From Sinosporangium album (GTDB lineage Bacteria; Actinomycetota; Actinomycetes; Streptosporangiales; Streptosporangiaceae): a DNA stretch of 64,000 nucleotides. The stretch is from positions 74,091-138,090 of the forward strand of contig NZ_FNCN01000002.1 in the NCBI RefSeq assembly GCF_900100605.1, given 5' to 3'. Under the pieces are notes generated by a model. The model ran no database searches and had not been told where the DNA came from. It saw only the letters and a list, made by a program, of their open reading frames with translations. The position numbers were made by a program, and so were the translations under genes. Below are positions 27,706-35,577 of the stretch, piece after piece. How positions within the stretch are numbered: the stretch's first letter is position 1; each line of letters starts with the position of its first letter.

Positions 27706-29037
27706 CTACTGGTTGAGGATCTCTTCGAGTTCCTTGTTGGCTTCCGCTAGGGCCGCGGCGGCGTCCTTCTTGCCCTCGATGACCGAGCGTCCGGCGTTCT
27801 GGAGCACGGCCTTGGTCTCGTTGGCCTCGGTCCAGTTGGAGTCGGCGGGGAATGCCTTGGCCTTGGCGAAGCTGCTGGCGAAGACACCCTGGACCGGGTC
27901 GCTCTCCAGCCTGGAGAGCTCGTCGGCGTAGACCGGCAGGAAGCCGCCCTCCTTGGCGTACTTCGTGCCCCACACCTTGCCGGCGGCGAGCTTCAGGTAC
28001 TCGCCGGCCAGCTCGGCGTTCTTGGTGTCGCCCCAGACGGCGATGTCGTTACCGCCGAGGAAGCTCGGAGCCGGGCCGCTGCCGTCCTTGGAGGGGAGGG
28101 AGAAGAAGGAGAGGTTGTCCTCCTTCACCTTGCCCTTGCTCTCTTCCTTGATGGTGGCGATGTCCCACGGCGCGGTCAGGTACATGCCGACCTTGCTGTT
28201 GGAGAAGCGCACCCGGATCTCGGCGGAGTTCTGGGTGAGGCGCGACTTGCTCGACACGCCTTCCTTGGCGACGAGGTTCGTGTAGAAGTCGAAGCCCTCC
28301 TTGAAGGCGGGGTCGTTCAGCTTGCCGACCCACTTGCCGTTCTCGCGGGCGGCGTAGTCGCCGCCGAGGGACCAGACGAGCGAGCCGAGCAGGTGGTTGG
28401 CGTCGGTGCCGCCGTTGAAGGCGAACCCGTCGACGTCCTTGCCCTTCTTCTCCTGGATCTTCTTGGCCGCGGCGATCAGCTCGTCCCAGGTCTTGGGAAC
28501 CTCGATCTTCAGTTCCTGGAACCAGTCCTTGCGGTAGAGGACCGCGCGGGTGCCGCCGCCCCAGGGAGCGGCGTAGATCTCGCCGTCGATGGTCTCCAGA
28601 CCGCGGAGGTTCTCCGGGATCTGGCTGAGGTCGGGGCTGCTCTTGAAGACATCGGTGATGGGCTTCAGGGCGTCCTGGCTCTGCCAGATGGGCACCTGGT
28701 CGTTACCGATCTCGGTGACGTCCGGTCCGGCGCCTCCGGCCGCGGCGGCGGTGAACTTGTCGTTCACCTGGGGCCACGGGATCCACTCCTGTTTGACGTC
28801 GGCGCCCGTCAGTTTCTTGAACTCGGCATCCAGCTCGTCCTGATATTTCTTAACAACGTCATTGGGGTCGCCAAGACGCCACACGGTCAAGGTCTGACCT
28901 GCGAATTTAGGGCCTGACGAGGCCGCGGACGCGTTGGCGTCCGGCTTCGCCTCGGGCTCACTGCTGCCACAGGCGGCGAGGCCCAGGGCCAAGGCGGCGG
29001 TCGTGGCCGTGGTGGCCGCGATCTTCGCAATCCTCAC
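27706..29037 (-). CDS. Sugar ABC transporter substrate-binding lipoprotein
   Basis: The 443-aa protein is a CUT1 solute-binding protein. It begins with a lipoprotein signal peptide (ALALGLAACGSS; lipidated Cys near residue 23) and continues with the periplasmic-type fold (TLTVWRLGDPNDVVKKYQDELDAEFKKLTGADVKQEWIPW). A cluster of Trp/Tyr residues (APWGGGTRAVLYRKDWF) fits carbohydrate binding. Given the NagZ-type enzyme in the same operon, N-acetylglucosamine-containing oligosaccharides are the likely ligand; this is inference. GGAAGGGAG precedes the GTG start. It is divergent from the second ROK gene. Confidence 0.93.
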   Translation of the reverse strand: MRIAKIAATTATTAALALGLAACGSSEPEAKPDANASAASSGPKFAGQTLTVWRLGDPNDVVKKYQDELDAEFKKLTGADVKQEWIPWPQVNDKFTAAAAGGAGPDVTEIGNDQVPIWQSQDALKPITDVFKSSPDLSQIPENLRGLETIDGEIYAAPWGGGTRAVLYRKDWFQELKIEVPKTWDELIAAAKKIQEKKGKDVDGFAFNGGTDANHLLGSLVWSLGGDYAARENGKWVGKLNDPAFKEGFDFYTNLVAKEGVSSKSRLTQNSAEIRVRFSNSKVGMYLTAPWDIATIKEESKGKVKEDNLSFFSLPSKDGSGPAPSFLGGNDIAVWGDTKNAELAGEYLKLAAGKVWGTKYAKEGGFLPVYADELSRLESDPVQGVFASSFAKAKAFPADSNWTEANETKAVLQNAGRSVIEGKKDAAAALAEANKELEEILNQ

Positions 29038-29185
29038 TGTTGGGTTCTCCCTTCCCGGCTAACGCGTCGGGGTAGCGCTCAACGGGGTGTCGGGCATGCC
29101 GCTCACCTGGTCGAAGGTGCCGCCTTGAGGGGGCGGCGCAGTGTCGACCCGAGGCTTGATCGCTCGCCTCCGAGTTGACTACCGT

Positions 29186-29209
29186 TAAACTAACAAGAAA
29201 CTTTATTAA
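29186..29209 (+). promoter_or_regulatory. ROK-associated operator/promoter element, copy 2
   Basis: A 24-bp block matching copy 1 at 21 of 24 positions (TAAACTA ... CTTTATTAA), in the 180-bp region between the divergent binding-protein operon and the second ROK gene. An additional perfect 8-bp inverted repeat, CTAACAAG at 29190-29197 and CTTGTTAG at 29218-29225, overlaps and extends it. Confidence 0.75.
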
Positions 29210-29254
29210 AAGAAACGCTTGTTAGCTGATCGTGACGAGAGAGGGGCCAGATAC

Positions 29255-30421
29255 TTGTCCCGACGACCGGGTACGCCCCGGCTGCTGCGCCAGCTCAACG
29301 ATCGTGCGGCGCTTGAGCTTCTCCTCTCGATCGGCCCCCTGACCAGGGCCGAGCTGGGCGAGCGCACCGGGCTCTCTAAGGTAACCGCCGGTCAACTGTT
29401 GTCCAGACTTGAAGACCAGGGCCTGGTGGGGGTCGTGGGGGAGCAGGCCGGCGGCCGTGGTCCCAACGCGGCCCTCTACGGAGTGGTTCCCTCCTGTGCG
29501 TACGTCGCCGGGCTGGAAGTGCTGCCCGACAGCGTCACAGCCGCAGTGGCGGACATCACAGGAAAAATTGTGGCAGAAGTGATGGTGGACCCCACATCCC
29601 ATCATGACCCCGTCAAGATCGTGCATCGATCGGTGCAACGAGCATGTGAATCCGCCAACGTGACGATGTCCCAGTTGAGGTCGTTCGTGATCGGGACCAG
29701 GGGCGTGGTCGACCCGCGCACCGGCGACGTCCGGTTCTCCTTCGACCTTCCCGCCTGGCACGAGGGCGTGCTGGCCGACCTGCGTGCCAGCCTCCACGCC
29801 TCCGTCCGCATCGAGAACGACGTCAACCTCGCCGCGCTGGCCGAACGCTCGTACGGCGCCGCCGTGGCCGCCGAGGACTTCGTGCTGGTGTGGGCCGGGG
29901 TCGGCCAGGGGCTCGGCGTTATGCTCGGCGGGCGCCTGCACCGCGGCCTCACCGGCGGCGCCGGGGAGATCGGGTGGCTGCCGGTCCCCGGCGAGCCCCT
30001 GCCCGTCGACGTCCGCGCGCCGCAGTCGGGCTCGTTCCAGCGGCTCGTCGGCGGCGATGCCGTCGCCGGCCTCGCCGAGGCCCACGGGTTGCCGATCGGG
30101 CCCGTCGAGGCGCAGGTGCGCGATGCCGTCGCGGTGGGAGCGGGGCCCTTCCTGGACGACCTCGCCGCCCGCCTCGCGGTCGGCGTCGCCGCCGTCGCCG
30201 TCGTGCTCGACCCGGGGCTCATCGTCCTCTCCGGCGATGTCGGCCGGGCGGGAGGCGCGGCCCTGGCCGCGCGCGTGGAGGAGGCGGTCGCCCGCGTGTG
30301 CCCGAGCCAGCCGCGCGTGGTCGTCACCGAGGTCACCGGCAATCCGGTGCTCCGGGGAGCCGTCATGCACGCCGTCGAGCAGGCCAGAGAGGAGCTTTTC
30401 GACCGCACCGTCGGGCCTTGA
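29255..30421 (+). CDS. ROK family transcriptional regulator 2
   Basis: Closely similar to the first ROK protein: RPGTPRLLRQLNDRAALELLLSIGPLTRAELGERTGLSKVTAGQLLSRLEDQGLV is the winged helix, and VIGTRGVVDPRTGDVRFSFDLPAWH plus IENDVNLAALAE belong to the ROK fold. The zinc-binding Cys motif is missing here too. I prefer the TTG at 29255 (AGAGAGGGG upstream, alignment with its paralogue, 388 aa); a TTG at 29219 would add twelve residues but fall inside the operator region. Divergent to the sugar transport operon, so it is the most likely direct repressor of it. Confidence 0.9.
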   Translation: MSRRPGTPRLLRQLNDRAALELLLSIGPLTRAELGERTGLSKVTAGQLLSRLEDQGLVGVVGEQAGGRGPNAALYGVVPSCAYVAGLEVLPDSVTAAVADITGKIVAEVMVDPTSHHDPVKIVHRSVQRACESANVTMSQLRSFVIGTRGVVDPRTGDVRFSFDLPAWHEGVLADLRASLHASVRIENDVNLAALAERSYGAAVAAEDFVLVWAGVGQGLGVMLGGRLHRGLTGGAGEIGWLPVPGEPLPVDVRAPQSGSFQRLVGGDAVAGLAEAHGLPIGPVEAQVRDAVAVGAGPFLDDLAARLAVGVAAVAVVLDPGLIVLSGDVGRAGGAALAARVEEAVARVCPSQPRVVVTEVTGNPVLRGAVMHAVEQAREELFDRTVGP

Positions 30422-30540
30422 CCGCGCCCGAGCCATATCCGACCGATGCCCGAGCCAGGTCGGAACCCGTGTTGGAACCTGTGTCCGTCGCGACCCCGCA
30501 TGAAGCGCCGTCCGGAGCCCCTGACCGGCTCCCCGGCCGC

Positions 30541-31209
30541 ATGCCCGTGGGACAATTGCTGCTCATGCATGAGGTCGTCCTGATTTCAGACCCCCGCGTC
30601 ACCTCCATCCCCGTGGACGAGAGCGGTGAGCCACTGGGCGACGCGCGCGGCAGATTGCGCCTCTCCAAGCGCCTCGCCGACCCCGAAGGCGCATACGCCC
30701 ACCTGCGTGAGGGGCTTCTCGCCCGCCTTGAGGCCGCCGAGGGCCTGCTGCCGGCCGGCCACCACCTCCTGATCGTCGAGGGCTATCGCCCGCCCGCGCT
30801 GCAGCGGCGCTACTTCGACGAATACGCCGATGAGCTTCGCCGTACGTTTCCCGACATGTCGGCGGATGAGATCTGGGCCGCGGCCAGCCGCTACGTGTCG
30901 CCCATCGAGGTGGCTCCGCACACGGCGGGAGCCGCCGTCGACCTCATGCTCTGCGACGCCGAGGGCGTCGAACTCGACATGGGCACCGAGATCAACGCCA
31001 ACCCCGAGCAGAGCGCGGGAGCGTGCTACACCGCCGCGGCGAACATCACCCCGCAGGCCCGCCACCACCGCGACACGCTGGCGGCGGCCCTCACGGAGGT
31101 CGGTCTCGTCAACTACCCCACCGAGTGGTGGCACTGGTCGTACGGCGACCGCTACTGGGCCATGGCCACCGGCGCCGCGGCTGCGGTCTACGGACCGCGG
31201 AACCCCTGA
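30541..31209 (+). CDS. D-Ala-D-Ala dipeptidase (VanX/DdpX-like)
   Basis: The product is a zinc D,D-dipeptidase of the VanX family. Metal and catalytic motifs are complete: APHTAGAAVDLML (SxHxxGxAxD type, His and Asp ligands) and TEWWHWSYG (ExxH), plus the substrate-binding Arg in EGYRPPALQRR. Such enzymes split D-Ala-D-Ala in vancomycin resistance or in peptidoglycan turnover. No vanHA or two-component genes are present, and the neighbour NagZ-type sugar locus favours a wall-recycling role. Starts at 30541 or 30565 are both possible. No signal peptide, so cytoplasmic. Confidence 0.88.
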   Translation: MPVGQLLLMHEVVLISDPRVTSIPVDESGEPLGDARGRLRLSKRLADPEGAYAHLREGLLARLEAAEGLLPAGHHLLIVEGYRPPALQRRYFDEYADELRRTFPDMSADEIWAAASRYVSPIEVAPHTAGAAVDLMLCDAEGVELDMGTEINANPEQSAGACYTAAANITPQARHHRDTLAAALTEVGLVNYPTEWWHWSYGDRYWAMATGAAAAVYGPRNP

Positions 31210-31366
31210 CTCCAGAACACCCCGCCCGGCCCCGCCGACACCAGGTGGCCCGCGTGGGCGGTGAACGCCGTGACGCCGAATCGCCCGCTGCCCCCAGGTG
31301 AGGGGGCCGGTGTCCGGGGTGCCGCCGCGGAAGGCGATCGGGTCCGCTCCCGGGTGCCCGCCCCGG

Positions 31367-31612
31367 TCACCGGCGGGATTCCACGAACGCGGCGAGTGCG
31401 GCGACGCTGTCGAGGTACGACACGTCTCCGCCGAGGTCCACCTCCACTCCGAACTCGCGTTCCAAGGCGTCGATCAGGCGCATCTGCGCCAGCGACGTCA
31501 CGCCCAGCGCGGCGAGGGGCACGGAGGCCGACATGGCCTCCGCCGGGGTGACCGCGCCGTCGGACGTCTGGGCGACGAGCGCTGCCACGTGTTCATGAAG
31601 TGATCTGTTCAA
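31367..31612 (-). CDS. Free-standing acyl/peptidyl carrier protein
   Basis: An 81-aa carrier protein. The phosphopantetheine attachment site is the Ser of LAALGVTSLAQMRLIDALEREFGVEVDL, followed by the usual acidic helix. No ATG is suitably placed; a TTG at 31612 with AGGAA five bases upstream begins LNRSLHEHVAALVAQ and gives a complete domain. It lies downstream, on the same strand, of a broken condensation-domain gene, and could be a surviving partner of it or supply the plus-strand ligase and dehydrogenase cluster. Activity would require a phosphopantetheinyl transferase from elsewhere. Confidence 0.8.
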   Translation of the reverse strand: MNRSLHEHVAALVAQTSDGAVTPAEAMSASVPLAALGVTSLAQMRLIDALEREFGVEVDLGGDVSYLDSVAALAAFVESRR

Positions 31613-31639
31613 GGTCGTTCCTGTTCGTGTGGGGGAGAT

Positions 31640-32258
31640 GGGATCTCCCACGTCTTTTCTTCTCAAGCAGGGTTCGGATGCCGACGAGGTCGTCGGGGGT
31701 GGTGTCGGGGACGGTGGTGTCGAAGCGGGACAGTGTGCGCGTGCTGCACGGGCACGGCGCGGCTCCACTCCGCGAGCAGGGAACGTTCCCGGACCGCCAG
31801 CCCGCCGCTCACCTCGCGCGGGATAAGGCGCGTCACCACCGCGCCCGCCGAGCTTTTCACCCGCGGCCGAGGGCGGTCCGTGGGGAGCTCCAGTACGGGA
31901 GGGGCGGCCGGCCTCTCCACCCACGGGGCGGGATCGGGCTCCCCGCGCTCCGCGCGCCAGGCCGCGTAGTCGGCGTATTGCACGGGAAGCGGCGGCAGCG
32001 GCGACTCGGATCCGTCCGTATAGCGGGTGCGCAGCACCTCGTGCCGCAGGGCGATCCCGGTCAGTGCCTCCGCTTGGGCGAACCCCGCGAGAACGGCCCG
32101 CGCAGCCGCAGCGCGATGAACATGTTGTAGGCCGCGCTCTGGGGATCGAGCCGGCTGAGGAACCACAGGCGTTCCTGTCCCGGCGACAGCGGTGTGTCAC
32201 TGGCCCTGCGGGGGGCGACCCCGCGCGTGTGTGCGGCCGTGTCGAAAAGAGCGTTCAC
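31640..32258 (-). pseudogene. Remnant of an NRPS condensation domain
   Basis: Reading leftward from an ATG at 32258, the first frame gives TPLSPGQERLWFLSRLDPQSAAYNMFIALRLRGP, the classic C1 motif. It then shifts frame near 32100-32120 into FAQAEALTGIALRHEVLRTRY and, after an apparent internal deletion, LPPLPVQYADYAAW and PPVLELPTDRPRPRV. The catalytic HHxxxDG region is gone. A further frame change near 31740 gives DTTPDDLVGIRTLLEKK. One deletion and at least two frame changes make this a decayed gene. It is unlike the intact condensation domain at 34 kb, so it is not a recent copy of it. Confidence 0.82.
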
Positions 32259-32286
32259 GCTCGGGAAGCACCCCCAACTGGAAGGG

Positions 32287-32475
32287 TTCTTTCTGGAAAG
32301 AATCTTTTCTATTCCTGGGTGCGCGTCAGTCTCGCATGATCACGAGCGGACGCACAATACCCCGTACAACTCGGGTCTTTTATGAGCATCTAAGGCTCTT
32401 GCGCCCCCTCCGATCGGCGTGTCACACTGGCGCCGCCGGACAACTGTTAAGAATCTTTCCGGAAACAAGCTTTCC
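32287..32475. promoter_or_regulatory. Palindromes upstream of the ligase gene
   Basis: Two related AT-richer elements lie in the gap before the plus-strand cluster. The first is TTCTTTC-TG-GAAAGAA at 32287-32302 (7-bp arms). The second is the exact palindrome TTTCCGGAAA at 32456-32465, followed by GGAAA-CAAGC-TTTCC (32461-32475). Both are next to an AGAATCTTT sequence (near 32299 and 32449). They look like binding sites of one regulator controlling the cluster; the second is 25-45 bp before the ligase start. Confidence 0.5.
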
Positions 32476-32500
32476 AATTCTGATTCGCGCGGGAGTCAGG

Positions 32501-33982
32501 ATGAGCAAGATGTCGCGTACGGTCACAGACCTGCTCAGCGTGCGAGCCGCCGCCGAGCCCGGCCGTATCGCGCTCGTGGTGCCCGGCGTCGGCGCGCTGA
32601 GCGCGGAGGAGTGGGACGGGTATTCCTCCGGCGTCGCCGCCGGGCTCCTCGAACACGGGGTGGCCCAGGGAGACCGGGTGGCCCTGGTGTTCGGAAACCA
32701 CGAGTGGATCGATTACGCGGTGGCCTACTGCGCGGTGCTCAAGGCCGGGGCGGTAGCCGTACCGCTGTCCGACCGCCTCGCCCCGGTCACGCTCCGCGAG
32801 ACGGTGCGCCACGCGGGGGCGACCGCCACCATCTGCGGCAGCGGACTCGATGGGTCGCTCACGCTGGCCGACCTCGACACCGGACACCGCGGCGCGCTGC
32901 CGGTGACCGTCGAACCGGACGACCCAGCCCAGATCCTCTACACGTCCGGCACCACGGGCAAGCCCAAAGGGGTGGTGGCCACCCACGCCAACCTCACCCA
33001 CGGCAGCGCTCCATCGGCCAGGAGGCGGGCGTTCACGCATTCGCGCCACCTCCTCCACGCGTTCCCGATCGGGACGAACGCGGGCCAGGTCATGCTGTTC
33101 AACGCCCTCGACGCGCATCCGACCGTGGTGGCGCAGCCGAGGTTCACCGCCGAGAGGTTCGCCCGGCTCATCGCCGAACACCGCGCCGGCACCGTGTTCG
33201 TGGTGCCCGCCATGGCGATCGAACTCCTGGCGAGCGGTGCGCTGGAGCGCCACGACACCTCCAGCCTGCTGCTGCTCGGCTCGGCCGCCGCGCCGCTCCC
33301 CGCCGCCGTCGCGGCCGGGCTGGCCCGCGCGCTGCCGAGGGCGACCATCGCGAACTACTACACCTCGACAGAGGCGGCGCCCGCACAGACCATCATGATC
33401 TTCGATCCCGAGCGTCCCGGCTCGGTGGGAAGGCCCTCGGCAGGGGGGAATGTGCGCGTCGCCGATGAGGACGGGTGTTCGGTGCCGATCGGCACCACTG
33501 GGGAGGTATGGCTGAGGTCAGCCGCCACCACGCGTGCCTACTACGGGGACCCTGAGGCCACGCGCAGTGTGTTCGACGGGGGATGGATCCGTATGGGGGA
33601 TCTCGGCTACGTGGACGACGAGGGATACCTGTACCTCGTGGACCGCGACAGTGACGTCATCAAGTCCGGGGCGTACAAGGTTTCCACCCTGCGGGTGGAG
33701 GAGGCGCTCTACGAGCACCCGGGCATCGTGGAGGCGGCGGCCTTCGGCACGTCGCACCCGGTGCTCGGCACCACGGTGTCCGCGGCGGTCGTCTCGCGGA
33801 CACCGATAGCTCCGGAGGCGTTGCGGGCCTTCCTGCTCGACCGGCTCGCACAGCACGAACTTCCCACCCGGGTGCACACCATTCGGGCCCTTCCCAGGAA
33901 CAGTGCGGGGAAGGTCGACAAACGGCTGCTACGTGCCATGTGCGCGATGGCGTCCGACCGCACGGAAACGGATCTACCATGA
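32501..33982 (+). CDS. Stand-alone adenylate-forming ligase (acyl/aminoacyl-AMP)
   Basis: The 493-aa protein is a class I adenylate-forming enzyme that activates a carboxylic acid as its AMP ester and passes it to CoA or a carrier protein. Motifs: ILYTSGTTGKPKGVVATH (P-loop, about residues 145-162), YYTSTEAAP (A5), GDLGYVDDEGYLYLVDRDSDVIKSGAYKVS (A7-A8 hinge) and the catalytic Lys in RNSAGKVDKR (A10). Its substrate pocket cannot be decoded reliably by eye. GGGAG precedes the ATG at 32501. It overlaps the condensation-carrier gene by ATGA, so the ligase probably loads that carrier domain. Confidence 0.9.
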   Translation: MSKMSRTVTDLLSVRAAAEPGRIALVVPGVGALSAEEWDGYSSGVAAGLLEHGVAQGDRVALVFGNHEWIDYAVAYCAVLKAGAVAVPLSDRLAPVTLRETVRHAGATATICGSGLDGSLTLADLDTGHRGALPVTVEPDDPAQILYTSGTTGKPKGVVATHANLTHGSAPSARRRAFTHSRHLLHAFPIGTNAGQVMLFNALDAHPTVVAQPRFTAERFARLIAEHRAGTVFVVPAMAIELLASGALERHDTSSLLLLGSAAAPLPAAVAAGLARALPRATIANYYTSTEAAPAQTIMIFDPERPGSVGRPSAGGNVRVADEDGCSVPIGTTGEVWLRSAATTRAYYGDPEATRSVFDGGWIRMGDLGYVDDEGYLYLVDRDSDVIKSGAYKVSTLRVEEALYEHPGIVEAAAFGTSHPVLGTTVSAAVVSRTPIAPEALRAFLLDRLAQHELPTRVHTIRALPRNSAGKVDKRLLRAMCAMASDRTETDLP

Positions 33983-35577
33983 CACAGACTCTGGGGGCGC
34001 GAGCCGAGGTCTCGTTCGCGCAGTACGGGATGTGGATCACCGAGGCAGCGGGTGGGGCCGGCTCCGCCTATCACATGCCGCTGCTGGTGGCCTTCGACGG
34101 AGAGCTCGACGAACGCGCCCTGCTGGACGCGTGCGGCGTCGTGGTGAGACGGCACCCTGTCCTCGCCACCGCCGTCGAGGAGCGCGAAGGGGTGCTGGTC
34201 GAGGTGGCCGCCGCGGAGACTCCCGCGGCGGTGGCGGTGGCCCCGGCCGACATCGAGTCTTTCGTGCGGGAGGAGGTGCTGCGTCCCTTCGACCTCGCCC
34301 GAGGGCCGCTGATCCGCTTCGCCCTGCTCAAGGTCGCTCCGAAGCGGCACCTTCTGGTGGTCGTCGCCCACCACCTTGTCTTCGACGGGCAGTCCAAGGA
34401 CATCTTCCTGCGCGACCTCGCCGCCTTCTACAACGGCACCCCGCTTCCCCGGCTGCCCTCGACCTACGCCGACCACGCCGCCGCCGAACGCGTCCGCGTC
34501 GCCGGACTGCTGTCGGAGGCGCGGGCCTTCTGGGAGCGGCGCTGGCGCGAGCCCGGCCCGGTCTCCCTGCCCGGCTTCACCGGCTCGTCCCGGGCCGCGG
34601 CGGCGGGCGAGGTGCTGCCGTTCACCGTCGACGCGTCCATGCTCGACGTGGCGGCCCGGATGGGCGTCACCCATTTCGAACTGTTCGTGGCCGCACTGCA
34701 CGCCGTACTCCACCGCTACGGCAACGAGAGGGTCGTCACCGGGGTGGACGTGTCCACCCGCACGGCGGAAACCCGCGACCAGATCGGCCTCTACGTCAAC
34801 GAGCTTCCCGTCGCCAGCGCCCCGGGCAGCGTCTCGGGCTTCCGCGACCTGGCGCTGCGCCTGCGTGCCGAACTGCGTGACACCTACCTCTTCCGCGAGG
34901 TCCCCGTGGCCCGCGCCATCACCGGCATCCGGCCGCGCGCCGCCCTGGCGCCGGTGTCGGTCAGCTACCGCAGGCGCAAGGCCGTACCGGAGTTCATCGG
35001 CCTTGAGGCGCGTGTCGAGTGGGCGGTGTTCAACCATGCCGTGCGCAGCACCCTGCACGTGCAGGTCGTCGAGGGCCCCGAAGGGTTCATCGCGGCCCTG
35101 CAGTACGGCGCCGGCACGCTGACCCGCCAGGCCGCGATCGGGATCGTCGGCGACATCCACGCCGTCCTCACCGCCGTGGCCGCCGCACCCGACTCCGCTC
35201 TGGCCGCCCTGCCCGTCGCGGGCTCGGCCGAGGCGCCCGCCGAGCAGCGGGCGCCGGTGGGCGGCAGGGGAGGAGCCGCCCAAGACACAGGCGGCGCCGG
35301 CGGCACGGGCGGCACGGGCGGCACGGGCGGCACGGGCGGCGTGGGCGGCACGGTGCTCGCCGACGACATCAGGGCGATCTGGCAGGAGGTCCTCGGCATC
35401 GAGGGGATCGAGGACGACGACGACCTGTTCGACCTCGGCGGCCATTCGCTCACGCTGACGCAGATCATCGCGCGCATGCGCAAGCGCCTCAAAGTCGAGG
35501 TGTCGCTCGATGTCTTCTTCGACAACCCCACGGTCGCGGGCATGGTGGCCGAGATCGAGCGGTCCGGCCGTGGGTGA
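33979..35577 (+). CDS. NRPS condensation-carrier (C-T) didomain protein
   Basis: The 532-aa protein has a condensation domain (about residues 5-430) and a terminal carrier domain (about 455-530). The C domain starts VSFAQYGMWITEAAGG, carries the catalytic VVAHHLVFDGQSKD (HHxxxDG, about residue 130) and ends with the usual NELPVASAP and later motifs. The carrier site is LFDLGGHSLTLTQI (Ser near 490). The linker is a Gly/Thr-rich run encoded by a 9-bp tandem repeat. No adenylation or thioesterase domain is fused; the ligase gene upstream likely supplies the substrate. The ATG overlaps the ligase stop and the next GTG overlaps this stop. Confidence 0.9.
   Translation: MTQTLGARAEVSFAQYGMWITEAAGGAGSAYHMPLLVAFDGELDERALLDACGVVVRRHPVLATAVEEREGVLVEVAAAETPAAVAVAPADIESFVREEVLRPFDLARGPLIRFALLKVAPKRHLLVVVAHHLVFDGQSKDIFLRDLAAFYNGTPLPRLPSTYADHAAAERVRVAGLLSEARAFWERRWREPGPVSLPGFTGSSRAAAAGEVLPFTVDASMLDVAARMGVTHFELFVAALHAVLHRYGNERVVTGVDVSTRTAETRDQIGLYVNELPVASAPGSVSGFRDLALRLRAELRDTYLFREVPVARAITGIRPRAALAPVSVSYRRRKAVPEFIGLEARVEWAVFNHAVRSTLHVQVVEGPEGFIAALQYGAGTLTRQAAIGIVGDIHAVLTAVAAAPDSALAALPVAGSAEAPAEQRAPVGGRGGAAQDTGGAGGTGGTGGTGGTGGVGGTVLADDIRAIWQEVLGIEGIEDDDDLFDLGGHSLTLTQIIARMRKRLKVEVSLDVFFDNPTVAGMVAEIERSGRG
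35302..35337 (+). repeat. 9-bp tandem repeat encoding the Gly-Thr-Gly linker
   Basis: Four exact copies of GGCACGGGC, flanked by degenerate copies, encode the flexible Gly/Thr linker between the condensation and carrier domains. Copy number may vary between strains without changing the frame. Confidence 0.9.

Noticed and set aside
30541-31209. Vancomycin-resistance operon
   Set aside because: Only a VanX-like gene is present; vanH, vanA-type ligase and vanRS are absent, so a wall-turnover role is more likely.
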